Below are positions 1-8,278 of a stretch of DNA of 64,000 nt, piece after piece. Every line of letters starts with the position of its first letter. Positions within the stretch are counted from its first letter, which is position 1. The DNA is from a bacterium (GTDB lineage Bacteria; Hydrothermota; Tepidihabitantia; SM23-42; JAOAFX01). The notes under the pieces were generated by a model that did not search any database, was not told the origin of the DNA, and saw nothing but the letters and a program-made list of their open reading frames with translations. The DNA is taken from positions 1 to 64,000 of the forward strand of contig DASVHD010000049.1 of the NCBI GenBank assembly GCA_036382775.1. Reading direction: 5' to 3'. The translations under genes were made by a program, and so were the position numbers.

Positions 1-163
1 CGCGGGCAATATGACGGATCCGTTCGAGATCACGATCGCGGCCAATCCGGTGGATACGGTGGTGGGTTGCGTGGTTCATTTTGTCTGTAACGGCGGGTCG
101 TACGAGGCGGACGGGTATTTCACGTTATTCATCCATAATGAGAGCGGGGTGGAGGAGCTGGGG
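1..163 (+). repeat. Near-identical duplicated domain segment, copy 1
   Basis: Bases 1-163 match 3283-3445 with a single difference (A at 127, G at 3409). The copies encode the same last beta-sandwich segment of two adjacent secreted proteins. The match breaks off sharply at the hinge before the sorting domains, which are clearly diverged. This pattern fits recent tandem duplication or gene conversion limited to the domain. Confidence 0.9.
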
Positions 164-505
164 CAGGTCGCCGATAAACGGATGATGTTATCAGTATTGC
201 CGAATCCGTTTACCAGAAACCTTACGGTGAAATTCCAAATTCCAAGCACCAATCCGCCACACAGTATGGCGGACCAAACAAATTCCAAATCTCAAATTTC
301 AATAAACATTTACGATATAACCGGCAGGTTGATAAAACAATTTAACCATTTATCCGCCAATCAGCATGGCGGAATTCAACCATTTAACCAAATCACATGG
401 TCCGGCACCGATGAAATCGGCAGCTCTGTGCCCGCGGGCGTATATTTTATACAACTGGATACGGGCGAGGAGAAATGCACGGAAAAGATCATTCTTTTAA
501 GGTAA
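2..505 (+). CDS. C-terminal part of a secreted protein with a FlgD-like sorting domain (5' partial)
   Basis: The frame is open from the window edge, so only the last 167 residues are present. The first ~50 residues are the end of a beta-sandwich domain almost identical to one in the gene at 677. After a short hinge comes a ~95-residue C-terminal domain with LPNPF, INIYDITGRLIKQF and VPAGVYFIQLD, ending KIILLR. This is the FlgD-like/type IX-style cargo domain common on secreted proteins of FCB-group and WOR-3-like bacteria. The catalytic part lies outside the window; the shared domain suggests a paralogue of the C25-like protein next door (inference). Two palindromes at 253-273 and 353-373 sit in frame inside the sorting domain. 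Confidence 0.8.
   Translation, partial: AGNMTDPFEITIAANPVDTVVGCVVHFVCNGGSYEADGYFTLFIHNESGVEELGQVADKRMMLSVLPNPFTRNLTVKFQIPSTNPPHSMADQTNSKSQISINIYDITGRLIKQFNHLSANQHGGIQPFNQITWSGTDEIGSSVPAGVYFIQLDTGEEKCTEKIILLR
253..273. repeat. In-frame palindrome, TCCGCCA...TGGCGGA class
   Basis: Inverted repeat with arms TCCGCCA and TGGCGGA and a 7-nt loop. It is translated as part of the variable loop near the start of the sorting domain (around residues PPHSMADQ). The same arms recur at 353-373, 5415-5435 and 23684-23704. Confidence 0.75.
353..373. repeat. In-frame palindrome, TCCGCCA...TGGCGGA class
   Basis: Same arms as 253-273. Here it lies just after GRLIKQFNH and is read as LSANQHGGIQ. The same place in the sorting domains at 5415-5435 and 23684-23704 carries the same element, read as LSAKQFGGIQ. 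Confidence 0.75.
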
Positions 506-665
506 TCCCGTGTTTCTTATCGAAACACGGGACGTTCCCCGTTGTTCTACGCACTACGGGGCAGGCATTTCGACGGTTCGTGGATCCCGATATTTATCGG
601 GACAAATCATAAATAGAATTTGAGCCGAATTGGAGAAAGTCGTACGCAAAGCTATACTGCTAAAG
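503..665 (+). repeat. Structured intergenic spacer repeat, copy 1
   Basis: From the stop codon at 503-505 onward, about 160 nt resemble the spacer at 3770-3936 (roughly 80 percent by eye). Both copies contain a hairpin at the start (CCGTGTTTC / GAAACACGG in this copy), an ACGGGG/CCCCGT pair and a CCCGATA/TATCGGG hairpin. The spacer probably travelled with the tandem duplication of the genes. The start of the gene at 677 lies just beyond it. Confidence 0.7.
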
Positions 666-676
666 TGATCCCAAAG

Positions 677-3600
677 ATGAGACAATATATTTTTATCTTG
701 ATTGCTTTGGTCTGCGCTTCGTTATTTGCGCAAGACGTTGGCGCCAAGTACCTGATCATCACGCACGATAATTACTATGACGCGATCCTGCCGTTGGCCC
801 AGTGGAAGCACAAGAAGGGTTTGAGGACGAGGATCGCGAAACTGTCTCAAATAGGCTCGACCGCGGATGACATCCGCGCTTATGTTTTGAACGCCTATAA
901 TAACTGGCAAACTCCTCCCGAGTATGTGCTGCTAGTAGGCGCACCCAATTACCTGCCTTTCCCTCTGGTCAATGGAACATATACGGATAACTATTACACG
1001 GACATGGACGGCGATGTTTATAACGAAATCCTGTCAGGACGGCTGACCGTTCATAATACGCTTGAAGCTCAGACCGTCGTCACCAAAATGCTCGCCTACG
1101 ACCGATCGCCGGAGATGGGCGACTCGCTTTGGTTTAAAAAGGCGTGTTTGATCGTGCGTGAGGACAATGATGGCAGCGGCGACGATTCAATATACTGGGA
1201 TGATACCGAATACGCAGCCGGATACCTGTACGCCAATGGCTATGTGCGCATTGATACTCTGTCGCGCAATCAGGGTGATACATACTCTTCGGTGTGCAAT
1301 TTAACCAATCAGGGTCTTGGTATTGTCATGTATCGCGGTAGCGGCACCAATAATTGGTACGAACCTTTCAACGGCAACTGGGATGTATTGAACAACGGCG
1401 AAAAACTGCCGATCGTCCTCTCGCTGACCTGCAACACGCTGGGCACGGGTCCCACGGCAACGCAGGCTGAAAAATGGTTCTTGACCGGCACACCCGCCAC
1501 GCTAAGAGGAGCAGCCGGATATTTCGCCACGACCACCCATGGCCTCGGCATGGCGTATTTAAGGAGCGCCGTTGCCAAGGGCTTCTTTGACGGCCTTTTC
1601 GTGAACAAAGACCTGACGTTCGGCCAGGCTTGTGAGGATGGCCGGCTTCGCGTTTATCAGACTTACGGCTCAGTCTCAGAATACAACGGTTTTACGACCA
1701 TCGGCGACCCGGCAATGAACATCTGGACCGATAAACCCAGGGCGATCACGGTCACCCATGATCCCGCAATAACGGCCGGAGTCATGGATACGATCAATGT
1801 TTCTGTTCAATACCAGAGCAATCCGGTCGAATCAGCTTACGTCTGTATTGTATTTGACACGATCATCTACCAGACAGGTTATACCGACTCGAACGGCGAG
1901 ATGAGTTTCATCTGCAGCGCGCCTTTTGCGGGATCCATGGATATCACGGTATCGGGAAGGAACTTAAAGCCTTATGAAGGAATAATAGCGGTCAATAACG
2001 GGGAGGTTTTTCTCGTGTATCATGACCGGGTTATTGAGGATTCGCTTGGTGACGATGACGGCGTAGTGGATCCCGGCGAGACCATAATTCTTCTGGCAAC
2101 AATACATAACATCAGTACTGTTAACGCGGTTGGTGTAAAAGCCATTTTGCGGACGGATGACAGTTTGATCTATTTTAGCGACAGTGTGGCGTATTTTGGC
2201 AGCATTGCGGCAGGTGCTCTTGCTACTGGTCTTAACCCGTTCATCTTCAGTGTTTCAAGCAGCAGCCAGGCGCATATCATCGGTTTTGATCTTTTAATGC
2301 AGGATGCCGATGGCGATACGTGGACCGGCAACTTCATGGTCATGACCGCGAGCGCAGCCAATAATGGCGGCGGCTCGGGTCCAGATGCTTACGGTTATTA
2401 CATCTATGATGACACGGATGCATCGAGTGGCAATGCGCCCGTATACAACTGGTTAGAGATCGCACCTCCAGCCGGAGGACCGGGCAGCATTATCCCCGAG
2501 ATCACCGATGAGGACGCGGACACCGTGACCAAGCCGCTGCCGTTTACATTCAAATTTTATGGCATCAATTACAACCTGATTGGCATATCGTCAAACGGTG
2601 TCGTTGAATTAGGGATCGCGAACTATCCGTACAGCAATAATGATCCCATCCCGCAGGCCGGCAGGGCGAGATGTTTCGCCGCTCCTTTTTGGGACGATCT
2701 CAATCCCGGGTTTGATGACAATGGGCATGGCGACATCTATCAGTATTACAACGCGACGAACCACCGGTGGATCCTGGAATTCTATCAGGTGGCGCTGGGA
2801 TATGGTTCACATCCCTGGGAGACATTCCAGATAATCCTGCGCGACCCGGCGTATTACCCGACACCGACAGGCGACGGCGAATTTCTTATTTTATACAAAA
2901 CCGTATCCGATGTGATCAGCAGCACGGTCGGCATTGAGGATGAGACCGAGACGCGCGGACTGCAGTATGTGTATAATTACAGTTATGATATCAACGCGGC
3001 AGCGCTTCAGAACGGCCGTGCCCTGTTGGTGACGACGAAGCCGCCGGTCGATGGCGCTCATGAGCCGTGGCTGCATCTGACCGGGCATATGACCGGGGAT
3101 TCACTGGGCGGTGATGGTGACGGGGTGCTGGAGCCCGGCGAGACGGTGCAGGTGGCGTTGACCGTGGCGAACGGCGGGGATACGCTGGCCGGGAGCGTAG
3201 CGGGTACGATCCGGACGGCGTCATCGAGCGTGGTGCCGGTTGATTCGGTGGCGGGTTTTGGGGATATCGCGGCCGGTGGTGCCGCGGGCAATATGACGGA
3301 TCCGTTCGAGATCACGATCGCGGCCAATCCGGTGGATACGGTGGTGGGTTGCGTGGTTCATTTTGTCTGTAACGGCGGGTCGTACGAGGCGGACGGGTAT
3401 TTCACGTTGTTCATCCATAATGAGAGCGGGGTGGAGGAGCTGGGGATCATCGGGACTGGTCGGACGATGCTATCGGCGGCGCCGAATCCGTCCTTTGGAC
3501 GGATAGTAATTAAATATGTAGTAAGTAGTAAGCAGCAGAATTCCGTAGGGAAGACAAGCAAACCTGAAGGTTTGCCCTACATCAAGATCTTTGACGCCGC

Positions 3601-3772
3601 GGGCAGGTTAGTAAAGTCGTTCAAACTACCTGCCACCTACTCCATCCTACCTGCTAATGTCATCTGGGATGGTTCAGATGACATGGGCCGTCGTGTCCCC
3701 GCGGGCGTGTATTTTATCCAACTGGATGCGGCCGAGGAGAAATGCACGGAAAAAACAATTTTTCTAAGGTAA
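677..3772 (+). CDS. Secreted C25 (gingipain-like) cysteine peptidase-family protein with Ig-like and sorting domains
   Basis: A 1031-residue secreted protein. The start is placed at 677 because it gives a clean signal peptide (MRQYIFILIALVCASLFAQ); an upstream in-frame start would add residues encoded by the repeated spacer. Residues ~20-370 look like the caspase-like peptidase C25 fold: KYLIITHDNYYDAI near the start, VLLVGAPNYLPF, and SLTCNTLG with the candidate catalytic Cys. The usual GHG motif reads YRGSG, so the canonical His is absent; a TTHG further on could replace it. No gingipain-type propeptide is visible. Then follow Ig/CARDB-like domains (GDGVLEPGETVQV) and a sorting domain (APNPSF ... 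FDAAGRLVKSF ... VPAGVYFIQLD). Activity is uncertain; family membership is fairly secure. Confidence 0.82.
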   Translation: MRQYIFILIALVCASLFAQDVGAKYLIITHDNYYDAILPLAQWKHKKGLRTRIAKLSQIGSTADDIRAYVLNAYNNWQTPPEYVLLVGAPNYLPFPLVNGTYTDNYYTDMDGDVYNEILSGRLTVHNTLEAQTVVTKMLAYDRSPEMGDSLWFKKACLIVREDNDGSGDDSIYWDDTEYAAGYLYANGYVRIDTLSRNQGDTYSSVCNLTNQGLGIVMYRGSGTNNWYEPFNGNWDVLNNGEKLPIVLSLTCNTLGTGPTATQAEKWFLTGTPATLRGAAGYFATTTHGLGMAYLRSAVAKGFFDGLFVNKDLTFGQACEDGRLRVYQTYGSVSEYNGFTTIGDPAMNIWTDKPRAITVTHDPAITAGVMDTINVSVQYQSNPVESAYVCIVFDTIIYQTGYTDSNGEMSFICSAPFAGSMDITVSGRNLKPYEGIIAVNNGEVFLVYHDRVIEDSLGDDDGVVDPGETIILLATIHNISTVNAVGVKAILRTDDSLIYFSDSVAYFGSIAAGALATGLNPFIFSVSSSSQAHIIGFDLLMQDADGDTWTGNFMVMTASAANNGGGSGPDAYGYYIYDDTDASSGNAPVYNWLEIAPPAGGPGSIIPEITDEDADTVTKPLPFTFKFYGINYNLIGISSNGVVELGIANYPYSNNDPIPQAGRARCFAAPFWDDLNPGFDDNGHGDIYQYYNATNHRWILEFYQVALGYGSHPWETFQIILRDPAYYPTPTGDGEFLILYKTVSDVISSTVGIEDETETRGLQYVYNYSYDINAAALQNGRALLVTTKPPVDGAHEPWLHLTGHMTGDSLGGDGDGVLEPGETVQVALTVANGGDTLAGSVAGTIRTASSSVVPVDSVAGFGDIAAGGAAGNMTDPFEITIAANPVDTVVGCVVHFVCNGGSYEADGYFTLFIHNESGVEELGIIGTGRTMLSAAPNPSFGRIVIKYVVSSKQQNSVGKTSKPEGLPYIKIFDAAGRLVKSFKLPATYSILPANVIWDGSDDMGRRVPAGVYFIQLDAAEEKCTEKTIFLR
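3283..3445 (+). repeat. Near-identical duplicated domain segment, copy 2
   Basis: Second copy of the segment at 1-163, with one mismatch in 163 nt. It lies inside the C25-like gene. Confidence 0.9.
3545..3580. repeat. In-frame palindrome, AAACC-GAAGG-TTT class
   Basis: Nested inverted repeat: outer arms GTAGGG / CCCTAC and inner AAACC / GGTTT around TGAA. It is read in frame as KPEGLPY immediately before IKIFDAAGRLVK. The same inner palindrome recurs at the equivalent point of the gene at 22262 (23612-23626). Confidence 0.7.
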
Positions 3773-3936
3773 TCCCGTATTTCTTATCAAAACGCGGGGC
3801 GTTCCCCGTCGTTCTACGAACTACGGGGCAGGCCTTCCGGCGGTTCGTGGATCCCGATATTTATCGGGACAAATCAAAAACAGAATTCGGGCCGGATTGG
3901 TGAAGGTCGTACGCCAGGCAGTACTACTGCACTAAC
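3770..3936 (+). repeat. Structured intergenic spacer repeat, copy 2
   Basis: Counterpart of 503-665 after the second gene of the array, with the same series of small hairpins and the same GTGGATCCCGATATTTATCG core. It ends where the promoter of the M14 peptidase gene begins. Confidence 0.7.
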
Positions 3937-3964
3937 TTGACATTATCATTTAATTATATAGATT
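3937..3964 (+). promoter_or_regulatory. Sigma-70-type promoter of the M14 peptidase gene
   Basis: TTGACA at 3937-3942 and TAGATT at 3959-3964 with a 16-nt spacer, 20 nt ahead of the ATG at 3984. Confidence 0.55.
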
Positions 3965-3983
3965 TCAATATGGACCAAAACCC

Positions 3984-5567
3984 ATGATCCAAATAATCGG
4001 ATTGCTGGCGCGTTTTGCGTTTATGGTGAGTTTGGTCGGACCGATAGATCCGCGATACCATACGTATGATGAAGTCTGGGCTGAACTTGATTCGCTGGCG
4101 CTGACTTACCCCTCCATATCCGCGCTGGACACGCTATGTTTATCGACGCGCGACAGCCTTGCCATACCGGTCATCAAAATCTCTGATAATCCCACATCGG
4201 ATGATGATGAACCGGCACTGTTGTACAACGGCCAGCACCATGGTGAAGAACTGCTGGGCGGCGAGGTGGCGCTATACTTGATCAATGACCTTTTGGCGCG
4301 CTATGCGTCTGACACCCTTATACACCGATGGATAGACGAAACCGAGATCTTTATTGTACCCATGCTCAATCCTGAGGGAAAAGGTATCGTCATGTCCGGT
4401 CTTGACTCCATCTGGCGGAAGAATAAACGGGACAATAACAACAACGGATCTTTTGACCTGGATTCGGACGGCGTTGATCTCAACCGCAATTACGATTTCT
4501 GCTGGGATTCGGGCGGAACATCGGATCCATCATCGGAAAATTACCGCGGACCTTCGCCGTTCTCGGAAAATGAAACACGCGGCATCAGGGACCTGGCGCG
4601 GCAGAACCATTTTGTTTTTGACATCTGTTATCACAACGTGCGCACGGGTGAGGGGGAACTGGCATATTACCCATGGCGATGGGGAGTCGGGTTCTGCAAG
4701 GACTACCCGTTCATAAAGAAGATCGTAGACACGCTGGCGGCGAAGATCATCAATGACGCCGGCACCAATACGTATGTGCCAATATACGGCTATGCCAACG
4801 AGGGAACCGCGCGCAACTGGCTCTATGGCGTATGCGGCACCTACGCCTATACGATCGAAGTCAGCCGCACCTGCTATCCGCCCGGTAACAAGGTCGACAG
4901 CATTTGCATGCGGAACATGCCTGGCGCATACTACCTGATGGAACGTGTGCTCGGGTCGGGCATAACCGGATTGATCACCGATTCCGTGACCGGCCAGCCG
5001 CTGGCGGCGGAATTCAGAATCGAATCTTATTACGACTCGACACTGCCTCCGCGCTTGAGCGATTCGACGTTCGGGCGCTACCGCAAGCTCGTAAACGCCG
5101 GCACGTACACGGTTCATTTTATTGAAAGCGGTTATGTATCAATGACCTTTGGGAACGTAGTTGTGCAGCCTGGCATCCCCACGGTGCTGAACGTTAAAAT
5201 GCGGCCGCTGGCAATTGCGGAGAGCGATGATCACCAGGTCGACAACGGCAGGCTGGAAGCTTACCCCAATCCTTTTACCAGAAAACTGACGATTAAATTT
5301 CAAATTCCAAATCCCCCTCTATCCCCCTTTACTAAAGGGGGACAAAAGGGGGAGTTCCCATGCCTGAAGATCTATGACGCGACTGGTCGATTGGTGAAGC
5401 AATTTAGCCGTTTATCCGCCAAACAGTTTGGCGGAATTCAACCATTTAATCAGATCATCTGGTCTGGTTCAGATGATACGGGTCGTCCGGTCCCCGCCGG
5501 TGTTTATTTCATAAAGTTGGAAATTGATAGGCAAAAACTGATGGACAAAGTCCTGCTTTTACGGTAG
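3984..5567 (+). CDS. Secreted M14 zinc carboxypeptidase with sorting domain
   Basis: 527 residues. A hydrophobic N-terminus (MIQIIGLLARFAFMVSLVG) is a likely signal peptide. The M14 metallocarboxypeptidase core is complete: zinc ligands HxxE in GQHHGEE, substrate-binding DLNRNYDF, the third zinc ligand His in CYHNV, and the catalytic Glu in TIEVSRTCYPP. After it comes a carboxypeptidase regulatory-like beta domain (GSGITGLITDSVTGQPL), then a FlgD-like sorting domain (YPNPFTRKLTIKF ... YDATGRLVKQF ... VPAGVYFIKLE). It should cleave C-terminal residues from peptides outside the inner membrane. Two palindromes are embedded in frame in the sorting domain (5313-5352 and 5415-5435). It follows the C25-like gene on the same strand but has its own promoter. 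Confidence 0.92.
   Translation: MIQIIGLLARFAFMVSLVGPIDPRYHTYDEVWAELDSLALTYPSISALDTLCLSTRDSLAIPVIKISDNPTSDDDEPALLYNGQHHGEELLGGEVALYLINDLLARYASDTLIHRWIDETEIFIVPMLNPEGKGIVMSGLDSIWRKNKRDNNNNGSFDLDSDGVDLNRNYDFCWDSGGTSDPSSENYRGPSPFSENETRGIRDLARQNHFVFDICYHNVRTGEGELAYYPWRWGVGFCKDYPFIKKIVDTLAAKIINDAGTNTYVPIYGYANEGTARNWLYGVCGTYAYTIEVSRTCYPPGNKVDSICMRNMPGAYYLMERVLGSGITGLITDSVTGQPLAAEFRIESYYDSTLPPRLSDSTFGRYRKLVNAGTYTVHFIESGYVSMTFGNVVVQPGIPTVLNVKMRPLAIAESDDHQVDNGRLEAYPNPFTRKLTIKFQIPNPPLSPFTKGGQKGEFPCLKIYDATGRLVKQFSRLSAKQFGGIQPFNQIIWSGSDDTGRPVPAGVYFIKLEIDRQKLMDKVLLLR
5313..5352. repeat. In-frame nested palindrome, CCCCCTTT/AAAGGGGG class
   Basis: Inner arms CCCCCTTT (5323-5330) and AAAGGGGG (5334-5341), outer arms CCCCCT (5313-5318) and AGGGGG (5347-5352). 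It is translated as PPLSPFTKGGQKGE inside the sorting domain. An intergenic element with the same nested layout is at 13883-13920. Confidence 0.75.
5415..5435. repeat. In-frame palindrome, TCCGCCA...TGGCGGA class
   Basis: Arms TCCGCCAAA and TTTGGCGGA around CAG, read as LSAKQFGG just after GRLVKQFSR. It is almost identical to 23684-23704 in another gene. Confidence 0.75.
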
Positions 5568-5607
5568 TATCTTTATATTTTTTTATATCCCCTTATCCCC
5601 ACAACCC

Positions 5608-6162
5608 CTAAAGTTCTTTTTTTCTCACCGTCTCCGCCAGTTTTTTCCTTGCCCGATATAGCCGTACTTTTATCGTGGTCACCGGCATTTTGACGATCTC
5701 GCTGATCTCCCGGTAAGATCTTTCTTCCCGGTGGAATAATATAACTAATTCCCGGTCGGCTGGCGACAACCGGGACAGGGCGATCTCGATTTTTTCCATT
5801 TTGTGTTTTTTTTCGTATTTTCCAGCAAGATCGTCTTGCATCGGGTTAGGCATCATCGATTCATCAAGTTCATAATGGATCTTTATCTTACGCAGGTGGT
5901 CCACCGCTAGGTTATGGGCGATCGCGAACAGCCAGGTGGTGAAAGGCCTGGAGACGTCGTATTTTGCCAGCGATCTGAAACACCGCACGAACGTATCAAG
6001 CGTTATTTCTTCGGCGTCATCATAGTGTTTGACCAGACGGTATACAAAGCTGAACACGCGGTTCTTATAAAGGTCGAGGATCTTCTGACACGCGGTCTCG
6101 TCATGCTCCAGTGCCCGGGCAATGAGAGATTGGTCTACGTCCGCTGCGCCGTCTGCGTTAAT
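5608..6162 (-). CDS. ECF-type RNA polymerase sigma factor, non-canonical start
   Basis: A small sigma-70 family factor. Region 2 is seen in FSFVYRLVKHYDDAEEITLD and WLFAIAHNLAVDHLRK, and region 4 helix-turn-helix in LSPADRELVILFHREERSY and TTIKVRLYRARKKL. The family pattern continues upstream of the GTG at 6057 in the same frame (SLIARALEHDETACQKILDL), so the protein should start near 6162. No ATG, GTG or TTG exists between the in-frame stop upstream and 6057. The only plausible start at the expected place is ATT (6162-6160), which overlaps the hdrA stop codon, giving 184 residues. Translational coupling from hdrA is likely (inference). The factor closes the hdrCBA operon. No anti-sigma gene is adjacent. 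Confidence 0.8.
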   Translation of the reverse strand: MNADGAADVDQSLIARALEHDETACQKILDLYKNRVFSFVYRLVKHYDDAEEITLDTFVRCFRSLAKYDVSRPFTTWLFAIAHNLAVDHLRKIKIHYELDESMMPNPMQDDLAGKYEKKHKMEKIEIALSRLSPADRELVILFHREERSYREISEIVKMPVTTIKVRLYRARKKLAETVRKKEL

Positions 6163-8266
6163 CGTTCATTCCCTGTACAATGGCAGCGAATTTTTTGGCT
6201 TCGTCCTTCCCGATCCATTCCAGCCTGATCTTCCGGCGATCATAACCAAGCATATCAAGCACTATCTTCAGCATGCGGTCACGCGCGACCGCCCGGAAAT
6301 TCCCTTTGGCATAGTGACAGGCATCAGGGTAACAGCCGCCGATGAGCACGCCCTTGGCGCCGCGATCAAGGGCGTGTATGACCCATGACGGGTCGACCGC
6401 TCCAGTGCACGGGATGCGCATTATTTTCACGTTTTCCGGATAGCTGATCCGTTCATACGCAGCGGCATCGGTCGCGTTGTACGCAGACCACCGGCACAGC
6501 ATGGCAAGGATATCGCCGGGTTTGACCAGCGCTTTGATATAGGCGATCACCCCCGCGGGATTGAAATTTTCCAGCTGGCTAGATGACGAAGGACAGGTGG
6601 CCGAGCAGATCCCGCAGCCCATGCACAGGTCTTCCCGAACCTTGATCTTTTCCTCGACCAGGGACAGCGCGTTGTACGGACACGTGCCGATGCAAAGACG
6701 GCATGTACTGCAGGATTCAGAGTTTACCTGCGCCATTGCCTGCCGTGTTTGCACCGTATTCTTGCTGATAAAACCAAGTGCTGAGCACGCTGCCTTGCGG
6801 GCATCAATGAGTGTTTCCGTTACGCCGCCGGGGAAGGTTGCAGACCCCGCGGAAAAGATCCCGCGTGGCAGTTCCGGGTTCCCCAGATCGCTATTTTGCA
6901 GAAGTACCGGGAAATCATTGTCCAGCCGGATGGCCAATTTTCCGAAAGTTCCCTGGTCTGGTACAAAACCGTTACTCAGGACCACAGTATCCGCTTCGAT
7001 ATCAAGCAGTTCGTCGGTATACAGGTCTTCGGTCCGGACGACGAGACTGCCATTGTTCCTGAATACTTCGGATGGTTTGCCTTTGATGAAAGAGATGCCT
7101 TCTTCCCTTAGCTTATTGTAGAAATATTCGAAATTTCCGTAACTGCGCATGTCCATGGCTACGACATAGACCATGGTTTCCGGATAGCGGTCCTTTACGA
7201 GCTTGGCTTCTTTGAGGGCAAGAAAGCAGCATACTTTCGAGCAATAGGGCAGGTGCTTTGTGTCGCGGGATCCGGCGCAGCAGATGAGAACAACTTTTTT
7301 GGGATGCAGCGTGCCGCTTGAAATCGCCCTTTCGAACTCAAGGGTATTCATAACGCCGCTAAGCCGGCCATATCCGTACTCTTCAACTTTTGCGACGTCA
7401 TAGGACGTAAGCCCCGTTGCCACTATCAGCGCACCCGCCTTCAACTCGTGCTCCCTGGGCTTGTCGTCGAGGGCGATCTTTCCCGGGCACACTTTAACGC
7501 ACTCCCCGCATTTGTTGCACGCCGTGAAATCGATCGCATAGGTCGCCGGGTACGTCTGCGCGTAATAGACCGCCTTCCTTGATCTTCCTTCGTCGTTGAC
7601 CGTGACGGGGCAGACATCGATGCATTTCCCGCACTCGGTACATTCGATCACACCGCGCGATGCCTGTGTCAATTTCAACGTGTAATCACCCGGAGATCCG
7701 GTAGAATTATCAAGCGTCGTGTTCAGCATGATGTTCACGTTGCTGTTCTGGAGAATGGTGTTTATCAACGGCACTACGGTATGGCTGTACGGCGTTCCTC
7801 CCGGATAAAGGCGGTCAAGTTTTGCGACGGTACCGCCCAGGAACGCGCCTTTTTCGACCACCGTGACCTTGATCCCGGTGTTGGCAAGGATCCGCGCCGT
7901 CTCGATACCGGCGACACCGCCCCCGATGATCACGACATGCTTATGCCGGACTGGAAAGATCTTGTTCTTCAACAGTGCCGACGCCCCGGTTTTCTGGACC
8001 GCGGCCTGTAGAAGAGCATGAGCCTTGGATACCGGGTGATTTTGGAGGATAACGTGTTCCTTAAGGTTCACGAATTCCGCATCGACCCCGGGAAAGAGCC
8101 CTTCCATGATCGCGGGGCTGCAGCCGGCAATGACGACCTTTTCAGACTCGGCAATGGTCGGCCTCAAGGTGCAGATATTGTCAACCCATTCGATCCGGAT
8201 ATCCTGACCCAGGTCCGGATCAGGCATGTTGATCAACCCGTTACACCGGCATGCGATGACTCTCAT
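6158..8266 (-). CDS. hdrA: HdrA-like heterodisulfide reductase flavoprotein subunit fused to an MvhD domain
   Basis: 702 residues, cytoplasmic. HdrA carries the FAD that bifurcates electrons in HdrABC complexes. A Cys-containing N-terminal domain is followed by the FAD dinucleotide fold at residues 111-124 (VVIIGGGVAGIETA), two 4Fe-4S sites at Cys 209/212/215/219 and 250/253/256/260, a CC...C...CC cluster around 329-347, and two more ferredoxin motifs at 519-530 and 548-559. Residues ~585-700 match the MvhD/FlpD [2Fe-2S] domain (Cys 591, 620, 645, 650), which normally links HdrA to a hydrogenase or other electron donor. The fusion suggests direct docking of a donor encoded elsewhere. No mvhA/G or methanogenesis gene is in the window. 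It lies 12 nt after hdrB. Confidence 0.93.
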   Translation of the reverse strand: MRVIACRCNGLINMPDPDLGQDIRIEWVDNICTLRPTIAESEKVVIAGCSPAIMEGLFPGVDAEFVNLKEHVILQNHPVSKAHALLQAAVQKTGASALLKNKIFPVRHKHVVIIGGGVAGIETARILANTGIKVTVVEKGAFLGGTVAKLDRLYPGGTPYSHTVVPLINTILQNSNVNIMLNTTLDNSTGSPGDYTLKLTQASRGVIECTECGKCIDVCPVTVNDEGRSRKAVYYAQTYPATYAIDFTACNKCGECVKVCPGKIALDDKPREHELKAGALIVATGLTSYDVAKVEEYGYGRLSGVMNTLEFERAISSGTLHPKKVVLICCAGSRDTKHLPYCSKVCCFLALKEAKLVKDRYPETMVYVVAMDMRSYGNFEYFYNKLREEGISFIKGKPSEVFRNNGSLVVRTEDLYTDELLDIEADTVVLSNGFVPDQGTFGKLAIRLDNDFPVLLQNSDLGNPELPRGIFSAGSATFPGGVTETLIDARKAACSALGFISKNTVQTRQAMAQVNSESCSTCRLCIGTCPYNALSLVEEKIKVREDLCMGCGICSATCPSSSSQLENFNPAGVIAYIKALVKPGDILAMLCRWSAYNATDAAAYERISYPENVKIMRIPCTGAVDPSWVIHALDRGAKGVLIGGCYPDACHYAKGNFRAVARDRMLKIVLDMLGYDRRKIRLEWIGKDEAKKFAAIVQGMND

Positions 8267-8278
8267 GGCAACCCCCTT

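Noticed and set aside
503-676. Integron attC site
   Set aside because: There are small hairpins but no RYYYAAC...GTTRRRY pair, and the repeats follow large secreted-protein genes rather than cassettes.
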